DNA of 64,000 nucleotides from JBOZRQ01 sp050789255 (GTDB lineage Bacteria > Bacillota > Sulfobacillia > Symbiobacteriales > Symbiobacteriaceae): the NCBI GenBank assembly GCA_050789255.1, contig JBOZRQ010000034.1, positions 62,001-126,000 of the forward strand. Direction: 5' to 3'. The position numbers and the translations under genes were made by a program. The stretch's first letter is position 1. The number at the start of each line of letters is the position of its first letter. Of this stretch, positions 15,729 to 24,698 are shown in pieces. Below the pieces are notes generated by a model that worked only from the letters and a program-made list of their open reading frames with translations, was not told the origin of the DNA and did not search any database.

Positions 15729-18444
15729 CTGGAACCCGAATCCCGCCCAGCAGCAGGCGGTCGACCACGGGCATGGCCCGCTGCGCATCCAGGCCGGCGC
15801 CGGCAGCGGCAAGACGACCACCCTGGTCCAGCGGATCAGCGCCCTGGTGGAGCGGGGCCTCTGCCGCCCCGAGCAGATCCTGATGCTCACCTTCACCACC
15901 AAGGCCGTGGAGGATATCCGCCGCAAGGTTGGCGATCAGACCCGGGTCGAGACCTACCACGCCTTTGCCCTCTCCCTCGTCCGGGAGTTTGCCGACCGGC
16001 TGGGCCTGCCCCCCGACCCGGCGCTGCTGACCGAGGGGCCGCTCAAGCTCCTCGTCCGCCAGCACATCGACCGGATGGGCTTTGAGACCTTCGACCTCAC
16101 CCGTCCGGACGCCGCCGTCGCCCGGTTTCTGGAGTTCGCCTCCTGGTACCGCCACGAGGGCGCCTACCTCCGGCCCCGGGAGGAGCTCCTTGCCGCCCTC
16201 ACGCCCGAGGACGACGCCGAGCAAATTGAGGATCTGATGGGCGCCTACGATGCCTACCGGGCGCTGCTCCGAGAGAAGGGCGCCGTCGACTACGACGACC
16301 TGATCGCCCTGGCCGTGGAGTTGCTCACCGCCCATGCCGATGTGCGTGACGAGGTGGCGGGGCGCCATCCCTTCTTATTGGTAGATGAGTACCAGGACAC
16401 GGACTTCCTCCAGGGCCGTCTTATCCGGCTCCTGGCTGGAGATGCAGCCAACGTCACCATCGTGGGCGACCCGGACCAGACCATCTACTCCTTCCGCGGC
16501 GCCGCCATGACCAACATCATGGAGTTCCACAAAGAGGGGCCGGCGCCCGCCGACGTGGCGATGGTGACCAACTACCGCTCCACCCCCGAGATCGTGGCGG
16601 CGGCGAACGCGGTGATCGCCAACAACGTGCGGCGCAAGGATGACTTCCTGGTCGCCGACCGGCCGCCGGGCGTCCGCCCGGTGCTGGCGACGGCGCCCGA
16701 CTGGGAGAGCGAGGCGGCGTGGGTGGCAGCCGAGATCCTGCGGCTGGGCATCCCGTACGCCGATATCGCCATCCTGGTCCGCAAGAACACCCACAAGCTC
16801 CCGCTCTATGCCGCTCTCACGGAGGCCGGCATTCCGGTGGAGGTGGTGGGGGGCCTCGATCTGTTCGATGACCCCGAGACGGTGCGCTGCATCGGCTACA
16901 TCCGGGCGCTGGCCAACCCGGACGATGACGGGGCCATGACCGTCGCCCTGTCGATGCCCCGGTACGGCCTGACCGACCGGGAGATCGCCGCCCTCGCCCG
17001 CAGTCGGAGCGGCAAAGAGCCCCTCATCCATACCGCAGCCGGCTCGAGCGACCCCCGGGTGGCGCTGTTCCTGGGGGAGTTCTGGCCCCTCTACGCCCGC
17101 CAGTTCAGCGAAGGTCCCGTCGCAGCGGTGCGCAGGGCGATCGCCCTGCATGCGTCGTCGCTCAGTCCCCAGGCCCGGGCCAACGCCGAGCAACTGATCC
17201 TCCTCGCCGAGGGGCTTTTCGCCCGACCGTCGCTGTTCGTAGCCTCCACCACCGGGCTGCCGCTCTTCACGGCCTACCTGGGCGCCCTGCGCGATGTGGG
17301 CGAGCGCATGGAGGCGGTGCAGATCGACTCCGAGCGCCAGGCGGTCAAGCTAATGACCGTGCATTCGGCCAAGGGTCTGGAGTGGCCGGTGGTCTTCCTG
17401 CCGCGCCTGACCGAGCGCGACTTCGCACCCGCCGGCGGTGACTGGAAGATCGGCTTCCCCCTGGCCTGGCACCACGACGAAGCGTTCCGGGCGAACCCCG
17501 CCGAGATGATGGCGGAGGAGGAGCGCCGCCTGTTTTACGTCGCGGTCACCCGGGCGAAGGACCGGCTCTACCTGAGCTTCGCGCCGCGCCTGTACCGGAA
17601 CAAGCCGACCGCCCCCAGCCCCTTCCTGGCAGAGCTTGCCGCCTGTTGCGACCCGGTGGAGATCCCTGAAGCGGCGGCCAAGACCGACGTGGCGATCGAC
17701 GGGGTTCTGGACGCGTTGGTCTCCGATGCCCCCGCCGCGCCCCACCAGGCGCCCGTCCCCGCCGACGAAACCGAGATCCCGACGATGCTCAGCTTCTCCC
17801 ACCTGCACACCTACCAGCTCTGCCCGTACCGGTTCTACCTCCAGTATGTGCTGCGGGCGCCGGGGCGCCCCAACCGGTCCGCCGATGAGGGCGTCCGGGT
17901 GCACGCTGCCATCGAGAAGCACGGTGGCAGCGGGGCGCTCGAACTGTACGAGCCTGACGTCGACCCCTATGAAGGCGAAGCGCACAGCGGGCTGCAAGAT
18001 CCACTGAAAGCCTACATTGACAGTGAGTACGCCACAACCCCTGCCCTCGCCTCGGAGGCGGAGTTCCACCTCAGGCTGGGAGAGGCTGTGCTGCGAGGCT
18101 TCATCGACCGGGTCCACCGGCGCCCCGCCGACGGGGTGGTGGAGGTGGTCGACTTCAAGACCTACAACCGGCTCATGTCGCCCGACGAGGTCAAAGCGGG
18201 GCTCCAGTTGCCGCTTTACATCCTGGCCGCCCGCCAGGCGCTGGGACTCCCGGGCGTTTCGGATGGAGCGCTCTTCTTCCTCAAGCACGGCGAAGTCGTC
18301 CGGGTACGGTACACCGAAGCTGAACTGGCCGACCGACTCGCCGAGGCATCTCGCCTGGTGGCCGCGATTCGCTCCCAGTCCTTCGACCCGGCGCCCGGGC
18401 CGGTGTGCAAGCACTGCCCATACCAGGCCACCTGTCCGTTCTGA
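15715..18444 (+). CDS. UvrD/RecB-type helicase-nuclease, AdnAB/AddAB-like subunit B
   Basis: GTG 15715 starts inside the end of subunit A after GAGGTGA, giving a 909-aa protein. SF1 motifs are complete: Walker A IQAGAGSGKT (25-34), motif II VDEYQD (about 222-227), GDPDQTIYSFRGA, LMTVHSAKGLEWPVVF and FYVAVTRAKDRL. The nuclease domain (RGFIDRVHR, then VEVVDFKTYN, then LQLPLYILA) is intact. The Fe-S cysteines are seen as LCPYRFY near 703 and CKHCPYQATC at the extreme C-terminus. Coupled translation with subunit A implies a complex acting at DNA ends, in repair or against foreign DNA. A broken paralogue of this gene lies at 38468-40068. Whether the pair is the cell's main recombination nuclease cannot be judged from the window. 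Confidence 0.9.
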   Translation: MPTSSWNPNPAQQQAVDHGHGPLRIQAGAGSGKTTTLVQRISALVERGLCRPEQILMLTFTTKAVEDIRRKVGDQTRVETYHAFALSLVREFADRLGLPPDPALLTEGPLKLLVRQHIDRMGFETFDLTRPDAAVARFLEFASWYRHEGAYLRPREELLAALTPEDDAEQIEDLMGAYDAYRALLREKGAVDYDDLIALAVELLTAHADVRDEVAGRHPFLLVDEYQDTDFLQGRLIRLLAGDAANVTIVGDPDQTIYSFRGAAMTNIMEFHKEGPAPADVAMVTNYRSTPEIVAAANAVIANNVRRKDDFLVADRPPGVRPVLATAPDWESEAAWVAAEILRLGIPYADIAILVRKNTHKLPLYAALTEAGIPVEVVGGLDLFDDPETVRCIGYIRALANPDDDGAMTVALSMPRYGLTDREIAALARSRSGKEPLIHTAAGSSDPRVALFLGEFWPLYARQFSEGPVAAVRRAIALHASSLSPQARANAEQLILLAEGLFARPSLFVASTTGLPLFTAYLGALRDVGERMEAVQIDSERQAVKLMTVHSAKGLEWPVVFLPRLTERDFAPAGGDWKIGFPLAWHHDEAFRANPAEMMAEEERRLFYVAVTRAKDRLYLSFAPRLYRNKPTAPSPFLAELAACCDPVEIPEAAAKTDVAIDGVLDALVSDAPAAPHQAPVPADETEIPTMLSFSHLHTYQLCPYRFYLQYVLRAPGRPNRSADEGVRVHAAIEKHGGSGALELYEPDVDPYEGEAHSGLQDPLKAYIDSEYATTPALASEAEFHLRLGEAVLRGFIDRVHRRPADGVVEVVDFKTYNRLMSPDEVKAGLQLPLYILAARQALGLPGVSDGALFFLKHGEVVRVRYTEAELADRLAEASRLVAAIRSQSFDPAPGPVCKHCPYQATCPF

Positions 18445-18464
18445 GCAAACCCCAAAACGAAGTT

Positions 18465-18500
18465 CGGAGCCCCGGGCAAACGCCCAGGGCTCCGATCCTT
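18465..18500. terminator. Stem-loop between helicase operon and surface-protein gene
   Basis: CGGAGCCC-C-GGGC pairs with GCCC-A-GGGCTCCG around AAAC, followed by ATCCTTTCTC. It lies 20 bases after the helicase stop and just beyond the stop of the convergent surface-protein gene, so it can serve both. Confidence 0.75.
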
Positions 18501-18510
18501 TCTCACGCAC

Positions 18511-20499
18511 TCACTTATGGATTTGCACATTGCCACCGGTCAGGCCGCCGTCGTAGCTGTAGATCACCTGGCCGGCGGCGTCCCAGATCGTGATGGCGAA
18601 GCTGTCCCCCTTGCCGCTGGGCTCGCCCAGGTCCCGGACCCGCACCTGGAAGGTGTAGCCCGATACACCGTTGAGCGTGCCTGTGCCAGCGAAGACCGCC
18701 TCCGTCTTCTCCGGGTTGATGCCCAGCCCGGTGTAGCGCTCCGAGTGGAAGTTCCACTTCAGCCCGTGGTCCTGGAACTGGAACTGCCCGGTGGGCGCCG
18801 CCCCCGCACTGTCCGCCTGAATCACGAACCCAGCGGTCTTGCGGCCCGTGTCCTGCTCGATCACCTGCAGGTTGCCGGACGTCACCTTGCCCAGCGAGTT
18901 CACCACGGTCACCACGGCCCCGGCCTGGCTGCCAAGGTAGAAGGGGTCCTCCGCAAAGGCCGCCGTCAGCGTGTAGGTGCCAACCCCCGTGACCGGCAGC
19001 ACCAGACCCGCCGTCCCGCCGGAACCGTCCGTGACCGCTACAGCGCCAGCCCCGGTCTGGAGCGCAAAGTGCACCGGCTTGCCACCCAGGTTCCCAAGCA
19101 GGGGATCGTGCTCACCCAACACAGCAGCCACATGCAGACCGCTACCAAAGGTAACGGTGCTCTCCCCACTGTAGGTCAGCACCGTATCCTCCTTGCGCAG
19201 GTCGAAGTCCACCCAGGTCCGGGCAGGCGCCAGCTGCGGGTCGCCCATCCACCGCGCCTCAAAGCCCATCTGCCCAGCCGGGTTCATCGGCCGGATCACC
19301 GCGGTCGCCACCCCGTCAGGCCCGGTAACCGCCGTAACGAACTGGCCCGGGAAAGTGAACTCGACCTGCTTGCCCGCGACCGGCGCCCCGCCCCGGGTCA
19401 GCCTGGCCGCCAGGTGAACCTCGTCCGAATACTGCCCCTGACGGTCTCCCGTGTAAGCAATCTCAACCGGAGGGGGCGCCGTGCTGGTGACGACGAAGCG
19501 GGCGACGCCCTGCCCGTCGCAGGTAAGCGCAACATCCTGCACGGCAGGGCTGACCCGGACGCCCGGGTCGTCCACAAAGGCCTCAACCCGGTAGGCGCCC
19601 ACCATGAGGCCGCCCGCCGTCCACACCCCGTTGCCCACAAAGCTCTCCACTGGGCCAGCCGGCCCGCCGGCGACCGGGGTGACCCGGACCCGGGCGGGGC
19701 CCATGTAGGGCAGGCCGTCCGGCGTCACCAACTGCGCAGTCAGGCTGGCCTTGCCGTAGGAGGCCCAGGTCAGGTAGATGCCCCGGTCCGCCCCGCCGAT
19801 GTTGTCCAGCCGGTAGTGCCCGTCGGCCTCGATCAGCACCGACCAGAGGCCGGGGGCGGCGCCCGGCACCGCAATCGTCTGCGTGGCGCCGGCTCCCGGG
19901 ACCAGGTTGCCCGCCGGGTCGTACACCCAGACCGACGTCTGCTGGGCTGGGGCGATCTCGCCCGGGTTCACCTGCAGGCCCAGCGACTCACCGGCGCCCA
20001 CGGCCACGAACCACCGGGTGGTGTCGTGCTCAAACTGGCGCAGCATCGGGTCAACCCCGGCCAGCGACGCCCCCTCGATCCGCAGCCGGTAGTGGTGGGC
20101 AGCCGCCCCCTCAACCGGCGGGTTCAGCGTCACTCGCACGGCGTAGACCTGCCCGGCCGCAGTCCCGCCAGCGGCCAAAACTCCCTGCGTTTCACCGCTG
20201 GCCGGGTAGCTCAGGGTGACGCTCTGCACAGGGGCGCCGCCCCCAGGGGGGAGGAGCTCGGCGGTCAGGGCGCCGGTCTCCTCGGGGTTTACGGCCACGG
20301 CGGCCACCGTTACCTGGAGCACGCCGGACCCGTCAGCCTGTGCGTACCAGGTCTGCGAGGTCTCCAGGTTCATGACCGTGGGGGTACAAATGACACCGCC
20401 GGGTGCGGTCTGCGTGAACGCGGGCTGAGCCAGAACCAGACCACGTAACCCCTGCAGTACCATCAGGCATGTGAGCAAGGCGACCCAGAACTTACGCAT
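18511..20499 (-). CDS. Secreted multi-domain beta-sandwich (Ig-like) protein
   Basis: ATG 20499 follows GGAGGTAG by 6 bases; the longer frame from 20592 would bury the signal peptide. The 662-aa protein starts with a signal peptide (FWVALLTCLMVLQG, cleavage near LAQPA) and is then almost wholly beta-rich. N-terminal domains resemble pre-peptidase or carbohydrate-binding sandwiches (ETSQTWYAQADGSGVLQVTV). Bacterial Ig-like repeats follow, with the recurring pattern V-x-G-K-x-V-x-F at AGKQVEFTFPGQF and GGKPVHFALQTG. The C-terminus resembles a post-domain found in envelope proteins (SGYTFQVRVRDLGEPSGKGD). It has no LPXTG or S-layer motif, so the anchoring mode is unknown. Its promoter region holds the 11-bp repeat array shared with the divergent two-component system. 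Confidence 0.8.
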   Translation of the reverse strand: MRKFWVALLTCLMVLQGLRGLVLAQPAFTQTAPGGVICTPTVMNLETSQTWYAQADGSGVLQVTVAAVAVNPEETGALTAELLPPGGGAPVQSVTLSYPASGETQGVLAAGGTAAGQVYAVRVTLNPPVEGAAAHHYRLRIEGASLAGVDPMLRQFEHDTTRWFVAVGAGESLGLQVNPGEIAPAQQTSVWVYDPAGNLVPGAGATQTIAVPGAAPGLWSVLIEADGHYRLDNIGGADRGIYLTWASYGKASLTAQLVTPDGLPYMGPARVRVTPVAGGPAGPVESFVGNGVWTAGGLMVGAYRVEAFVDDPGVRVSPAVQDVALTCDGQGVARFVVTSTAPPPVEIAYTGDRQGQYSDEVHLAARLTRGGAPVAGKQVEFTFPGQFVTAVTGPDGVATAVIRPMNPAGQMGFEARWMGDPQLAPARTWVDFDLRKEDTVLTYSGESTVTFGSGLHVAAVLGEHDPLLGNLGGKPVHFALQTGAGAVAVTDGSGGTAGLVLPVTGVGTYTLTAAFAEDPFYLGSQAGAVVTVVNSLGKVTSGNLQVIEQDTGRKTAGFVIQADSAGAAPTGQFQFQDHGLKWNFHSERYTGLGINPEKTEAVFAGTGTLNGVSGYTFQVRVRDLGEPSGKGDSFAITIWDAAGQVIYSYDGGLTGGNVQIHK

Positions 20500-20576
20500 G
20501 ATTACTACCTCCGCATCGATTAGTAGGAGCGGTCGGTGAATTCGGCTGGACGCTGTCCAATGACCTCCCGATTTAT

Positions 20577-20615
20577 TCCAACGATCCGTCAACGTTTTTC
20601 CAACTGTTAGTCAAC
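20577..20615. promoter_or_regulatory. Four direct repeats at exact 11-bp spacing (OmpR/PhoB-type binding array)
   Basis: TCCAAC (20577), GTCAAC (20588), TCCAAC (20599) and GTCAAC (20610) alternate with 5-base spacers, so each begins exactly 11 bp after the last. Direct repeats in an 11-bp register are the known layout of PhoB/OmpR-family operators. The array lies between the surface-protein gene and the response-regulator gene at 20694. Confidence 0.7.
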
Positions 20616-20693
20616 ATAGAATTAATATAAAGGTTTATCTTCTAATATCGCAGAAATCGGAGGTAGTAGACCTAAACGGTGGAGGGGTTGGAC

Positions 20694-21377
20694 GTGGGGG
20701 GCGAACTGATTCTGGTCGTCGAGGATGATAAGCACCTGGCTGAGCTGCTGCGGCTCACCTTGACCCGCTCAGGGTTTCAGGTGGCGGTGGCAGAGGCCGG
20801 TGAGAAGGCGCTGGCCATGGCCCGGGCAGCCAGTCCGGCGCTGATTGTGCTGGACCTGTCCCTGCCGGGGATGGACGGCCTGGAGGTCTGCCACGAGCTC
20901 CGCCGGGAGAGCCGGCTGCCGATTCTGATGCTGACCGGGCGGGGCGAGGAGATGGATCGCGTGGTCGGGCTGGAGGCCGGCGCCGACGACTACATGGTCA
21001 AGCCCTTCAGCCCCCTGGAGCTGGTCGCCCGCATTAGGGCGGTGCTCCGCCGCTCCGGCGAGACCGTTCCGCGGCGCCTGGAGTTCCCGGCCCTGCTGAT
21101 CGACCTGGACCGGCGGGAGGTGCAGGTGCAGGGCCAGCCCGTGGCCCTGACCCCCAAGGAGTTCGACCTCCTGACCGTACTGGCCCAGAAGCCCGGGAAG
21201 GTGCAGTCCCGGGAGGAATTGCTGAAGCGGGTCTGGGAGTACGACTACCCGGGCGAGGGCCGCACGGTCGATGAGCATCTGCGCCGCCTGCGGGCCAAGA
21301 TCGAGCCGCTCTCCCAGCCCTACCGCTACTTCCGCACCATCTGGGGCGTGGGGTACGCCTTCGAGGTCATGGTGTGA
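20694..21377 (+). CDS. OmpR/PhoB-family response regulator
   Basis: GTG 20694 is preferred because GGAGGGG lies 6 bases upstream; GTG 20679 would overlap that site. The 227-aa protein has a receiver domain with acidic residues E10/D11/D12, the phosphoacceptor D54 (VLDLSLPGMDG), the switch Thr81 (LTG) and K103 (MVKPFSP). A winged-helix output domain follows with LTPKEFDLLTVLAQKPGKV and GRTVDEHLRRLRAKI. It would bind DNA as a dimer once phosphorylated by the kinase encoded next, whose GTG overlaps its stop (GTGTGA). The 11-bp repeats just upstream fit its family's binding mode, which suggests control of the divergent surface protein and of itself. Confidence 0.93.
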   Translation: MGGELILVVEDDKHLAELLRLTLTRSGFQVAVAEAGEKALAMARAASPALIVLDLSLPGMDGLEVCHELRRESRLPILMLTGRGEEMDRVVGLEAGADDYMVKPFSPLELVARIRAVLRRSGETVPRRLEFPALLIDLDRREVQVQGQPVALTPKEFDLLTVLAQKPGKVQSREELLKRVWEYDYPGEGRTVDEHLRRLRAKIEPLSQPYRYFRTIWGVGYAFEVMV

Positions 21378-22876
21378 GCGGGCGGCCTTCTCTCACCCTG
21401 TTTTGGCGCCTCTTCCTGACACACCTGGGCGCCGGGCTCCTACTCCTGCTGCTCGCCGCCGCCTCCGCCACGGTCCTGGTCGAGCGGCAGCGGCAGAACC
21501 GCTTCCAGCACGAGCTTCCCCTCCTGATCGCGGCCGTCAACCGGCCAGACCTGCCCACCAGCGGCCCCGGCGGCGAGGCCCGCGCCTACCTGGCCCGCAC
21601 GCCGGCCGGGCGGGTCCTGCTGATGGACCGTTCGGCCTTCGCTGCGGCGGCCAGGGGGCGGCTGACGCCCGCGGTCTTCCTCGCCGGCGGGGAGTCCCGC
21701 CTGGAGCCCGAGGAGGTCACCCGCACCCTGCTCCCCGTCATCCGGTCGCTCACCGATGCGGAGATCAACCGCCTCCTGGAGATGGCCCATCAGCTCACCC
21801 GGTCCGTGCCCATCAACGGGAACGGCGGGCCGAAGGAGACCATCCTCTTCGCACCCGTGCCCGACCACACCCCGGTGGAGCGGGTCGCCGTCGCGTTCTT
21901 CCCGCCCGGCCCCCTGGAAGCGCTGCTCTTCGAGGGGGAGCAGTGGCTCTGGCCCATTGCGGGGCTGGGGCTCCTCCTCGCCGCAGCGTCCGCATGGCTG
22001 CTGGCCCGGTCGATCACCTGGCCGCTCGGCGAGGTGAGCCGGGTGGCGGAGCTGGCGGCCCGCGGCGACCTGAGCCAGCGGGTGCCCGTTGCAGCGCAGG
22101 GCGAAATCGGCCGCGTGGTTCAGATCTTCAACCTGGCCCTCGACCAGCTCGCCGAGGCGCAGGTGCGCTTTGAGCGGGCCGAACAGTCCCGGCGCGACCT
22201 GGTCGCCAGCGTCAGCCACGAGTTCCGCGCCCCGCTCGCCAGCCTGCGCGGCTACCTCGAACTGATCCGGGACGGGGTGATCGGACCGGAGGAGCAAGGG
22301 CGCTATCTGGATGTGATGCTCACCGACACCCTGCGGGTCAACCGGCTGGTCGAAGACCTGCTGGACCTGGCGCGCATCCAGGCCCGGCAGGTCGGGCTCC
22401 GCCTGGTGGCGGTCGACCCGGCTCAGGCGATCCACCGGGCTGTGGAGCAAATCAGCTGGCGCGTCAGCGGCACCGAGACCCGACTGGTCGCCGACCCGCA
22501 GCCAGACCTGCCGCCCGTGCGGGCCGACCGCGACCGCCTTGATCAGGTGCTGACCAACCTGCTGGACAACGCCCTGCGGTACGCCGGCGCCACGGGCTGG
22601 GTCCGGCTCTCGGCGCGGCAAGATGCGGGCTTTGTGATCTTCAGCGTCCACGACTCCGGCCCGGGAATCCCGCTGGAAGAGCAGGGGCGCGTTTGGGAAC
22701 GCTTCTACAAGGTGGAAAAGGCCCGCACCCCGACCAACGTCGGGAGCGGGCTCGGTCTGGCCATTGTCAAAGAGCTGGTGGAGGCGATGGGCGGCCAGGT
22801 CGGACTGACCAGCCAGCCCGGACGGGGCGCCGCCTTCTGGCTCACCATTCCGATCGCATCGCCCGACCCCAGCTAA
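21374..22876 (+). CDS. Membrane sensor histidine kinase
   Basis: The 500-aa protein has TM1 at about 12-35, an extracytoplasmic sensor of about 150 residues, and TM2 at about 193-215. A HAMP domain follows (RSITWPLGEVSRVAELAARG). The dimerisation helix carries the phospho-His in SVSHEFRAPLASLRG, near residue 282. The ATP-binding domain has an N box (LTNLLDNALRYA), G1 (DSGPGIP), an F box (WERFYK) and G2 (GSGLGLAIVKE). It is cotranscribed with, and overlaps, the response regulator. The sensor region has no recognised ligand domain, so the signal is unknown; the neighbouring surface protein suggests an envelope or carbohydrate cue. Confidence 0.92.
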   Translation: MSGRPSLTLFWRLFLTHLGAGLLLLLLAAASATVLVERQRQNRFQHELPLLIAAVNRPDLPTSGPGGEARAYLARTPAGRVLLMDRSAFAAAARGRLTPAVFLAGGESRLEPEEVTRTLLPVIRSLTDAEINRLLEMAHQLTRSVPINGNGGPKETILFAPVPDHTPVERVAVAFFPPGPLEALLFEGEQWLWPIAGLGLLLAAASAWLLARSITWPLGEVSRVAELAARGDLSQRVPVAAQGEIGRVVQIFNLALDQLAEAQVRFERAEQSRRDLVASVSHEFRAPLASLRGYLELIRDGVIGPEEQGRYLDVMLTDTLRVNRLVEDLLDLARIQARQVGLRLVAVDPAQAIHRAVEQISWRVSGTETRLVADPQPDLPPVRADRDRLDQVLTNLLDNALRYAGATGWVRLSARQDAGFVIFSVHDSGPGIPLEEQGRVWERFYKVEKARTPTNVGSGLGLAIVKELVEAMGGQVGLTSQPGRGAAFWLTIPIASPDPS

Positions 22877-22948
22877 AATGCGGATGCGGTATGGCGCGAA
22901 TGGTTACCCTACAAGGGTGTTCCAGGACGTCGAAAGGCTGGTTGGGCA

Positions 22949-24673
22949 ATGTTCAAGAAGCTCCTGACGGCCCTTCATCGGTTCTTCGACCCCGAGAGGG
23001 CGGGCGTTGAAGCCAAAGTGTTCTCGCTGGATCATGACCGACGGGACACACCCGAACCCCTGCAGTCCAAGCTGCCGGACCCGGAGGTACCGCCCGACAC
23101 CCCGCTCGAGCGGCTGAAGATCCGCACCGGGGTGGCGTCGGTACGGGTCGACAAGGCCCTTGATGCCCTCACAACGGACCTGGACGCCGACTTGGAGGTG
23201 ACGCTGGGCCGCCTCAAGGATGCGTGCCATGCCCACCTTCAGGCGGACCTGGCGGTGCGCGCCTTCGACCTGCCCTTTGCGCAGCCCGTCAAGGCCTACC
23301 TGGTCTTCTTTGCAGGCATCGTCGACTCCCAGGAGATCGACCAGGCGGTGCTCCTGCCCCTGATGCGGTTCACGCCGGAGATCCCCCAGCCCCGGGGGCT
23401 CGACCTGCTGGAGATGGTCGACCGCAGCCTGGTCCCCGGGCGCTTCACCGTGAAGACCTTCAGCCTGAAGCAAGCCGCCCTGGGCTTGGCGGCGGGGCAG
23501 ACCGCGATCCTGCTGGACACGGTGCCGGGGTTCCTCATGGTCGACCAGCGCAAGTACCCGAGCCGGGCGGTGGAGCAGCCGACCGCCGAGCAGGTGGTGC
23601 GCGGCCCGCAGGAAGGCTTTACGGAGGACATCCTCACCAACACGGGCCTCCTGCGGCGCAGGCTGAAGACGCCCGACCTGATCTTAGAGCGCGTCGACAT
23701 TGGCCGCCGCTCCCGCACCACCATCAACATCGCCTACCTCAAAGGCGTGGTCAACCCGAACCTGCTCGCCGAACTGCACCGCCGCATCCAGTACATCGAC
23801 GTCGACTCGCTGCCAAGCAGCGGTGCGTTGGAACAACTGCTTGAGGACAGCCCCATGGGGGTCTTGCCGACCCTCCAGGACACCCAGCGGCCTGACCGGG
23901 CCGCTGCCGCCATCAGCGAAGGGCGGGTCGTCATGCTGGTGGAAGGGAGCCCCTTCGTCCTGATCGCCCCGGTGGTCTTTTGGGACTTCATCCACAACCC
24001 CGAGGACTACAACATCAAGTGGCCGTTCGGGACCCTGCTGCGGCTCATCCGGTTCTCCGGGCTGCTGGTAACCCTGCTCCTGCCCGCACTCTACATCGCC
24101 ATCGCCAACTTTCATCAGGAGATGATCCCGCCCTCCCTCCTGCTGGCGATCGCCTCCTCCCGCGAGGCGGTGCCGTTCCCGGCTCCCCTGGAGGTGGTGA
24201 TGATGGAGATCGCCTTCGAGATCATCCGTGAGGGCAGCCTGCGCATCCCGACGGTGCTCGGCCAGACGGTAGGCATCGTCGGGGCCCTCATCCTCGGTCA
24301 GGCGGCGGTGCAGGCCAACATCGTCAGCCCGATCCTGGTCATCGTGGTCGCCACCACGGCGCTCGGCTCCTTTACCATCCCCAACTACAGCATGAGCTTG
24401 CCGATCCGCTTCGGCCGGTTCGCCTTCATCCTCCTGGCAGCCAGCTTCGGCCTGTATGGCATTTCGGCAGGGCTGCTGTTCTTCTCAGCCCATGCGGCCT
24501 CCCTGCGCAGCTTCGGCGTGCCGTACATGGCGCCCAGCGGACCCAGAATGAAGGGCAGCCAGGACGTGCTCTTCCGGGGGGCGTGGGCCCAAATGGATCT
24601 GCGACCCGGCTTCCTCCAGACCCGAAACAAGCGCCGCCAGGCGCAGGGGGTTATGGACTGGCAGCCCAAGTGA
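22949..24673 (+). CDS. Spore germinant receptor subunit A (GerA/GerKA family)
   Basis: The 574-aa protein matches the GerA subunit family. A soluble N-terminal domain covers about 1-315. It includes FFAGIVDSQEIDQAVLLPL near 115 and the conserved RGPQEGFTEDILTNTGLLRR near 215-235. A C-terminal membrane domain follows, with PPSLLLAIASSREAVPFPAP and GQAAVQANIVSPILVIVVA. The A subunit sits in the spore inner membrane with B and C and takes part in amino-acid or sugar germinant detection and ion release. It is first in an A-B-C operon. ATG 22949 has a weak site (GAAAGG) 12 bases upstream. The gene shows the host is, or recently was, a spore former. Confidence 0.95.
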   Translation: MFKKLLTALHRFFDPERAGVEAKVFSLDHDRRDTPEPLQSKLPDPEVPPDTPLERLKIRTGVASVRVDKALDALTTDLDADLEVTLGRLKDACHAHLQADLAVRAFDLPFAQPVKAYLVFFAGIVDSQEIDQAVLLPLMRFTPEIPQPRGLDLLEMVDRSLVPGRFTVKTFSLKQAALGLAAGQTAILLDTVPGFLMVDQRKYPSRAVEQPTAEQVVRGPQEGFTEDILTNTGLLRRRLKTPDLILERVDIGRRSRTTINIAYLKGVVNPNLLAELHRRIQYIDVDSLPSSGALEQLLEDSPMGVLPTLQDTQRPDRAAAAISEGRVVMLVEGSPFVLIAPVVFWDFIHNPEDYNIKWPFGTLLRLIRFSGLLVTLLLPALYIAIANFHQEMIPPSLLLAIASSREAVPFPAPLEVVMMEIAFEIIREGSLRIPTVLGQTVGIVGALILGQAAVQANIVSPILVIVVATTALGSFTIPNYSMSLPIRFGRFAFILLAASFGLYGISAGLLFFSAHAASLRSFGVPYMAPSGPRMKGSQDVLFRGAWAQMDLRPGFLQTRNKRRQAQGVMDWQPK

Positions 24674-24698
24674 ATCCCGGGAAAAGGACGGTAACAGT

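Noticed and set aside
14163..15926. Minus-strand 587-codon frame opposite the helicases
   Set aside because: Antisense shadow; the plus strand carries complete helicase and nuclease motifs throughout.
20546..20558. Dyad TGGAC-GCT-GTCCA near the 11-bp repeat array
   Set aside because: It does not share the register of the array and could be chance in GC-rich sequence.
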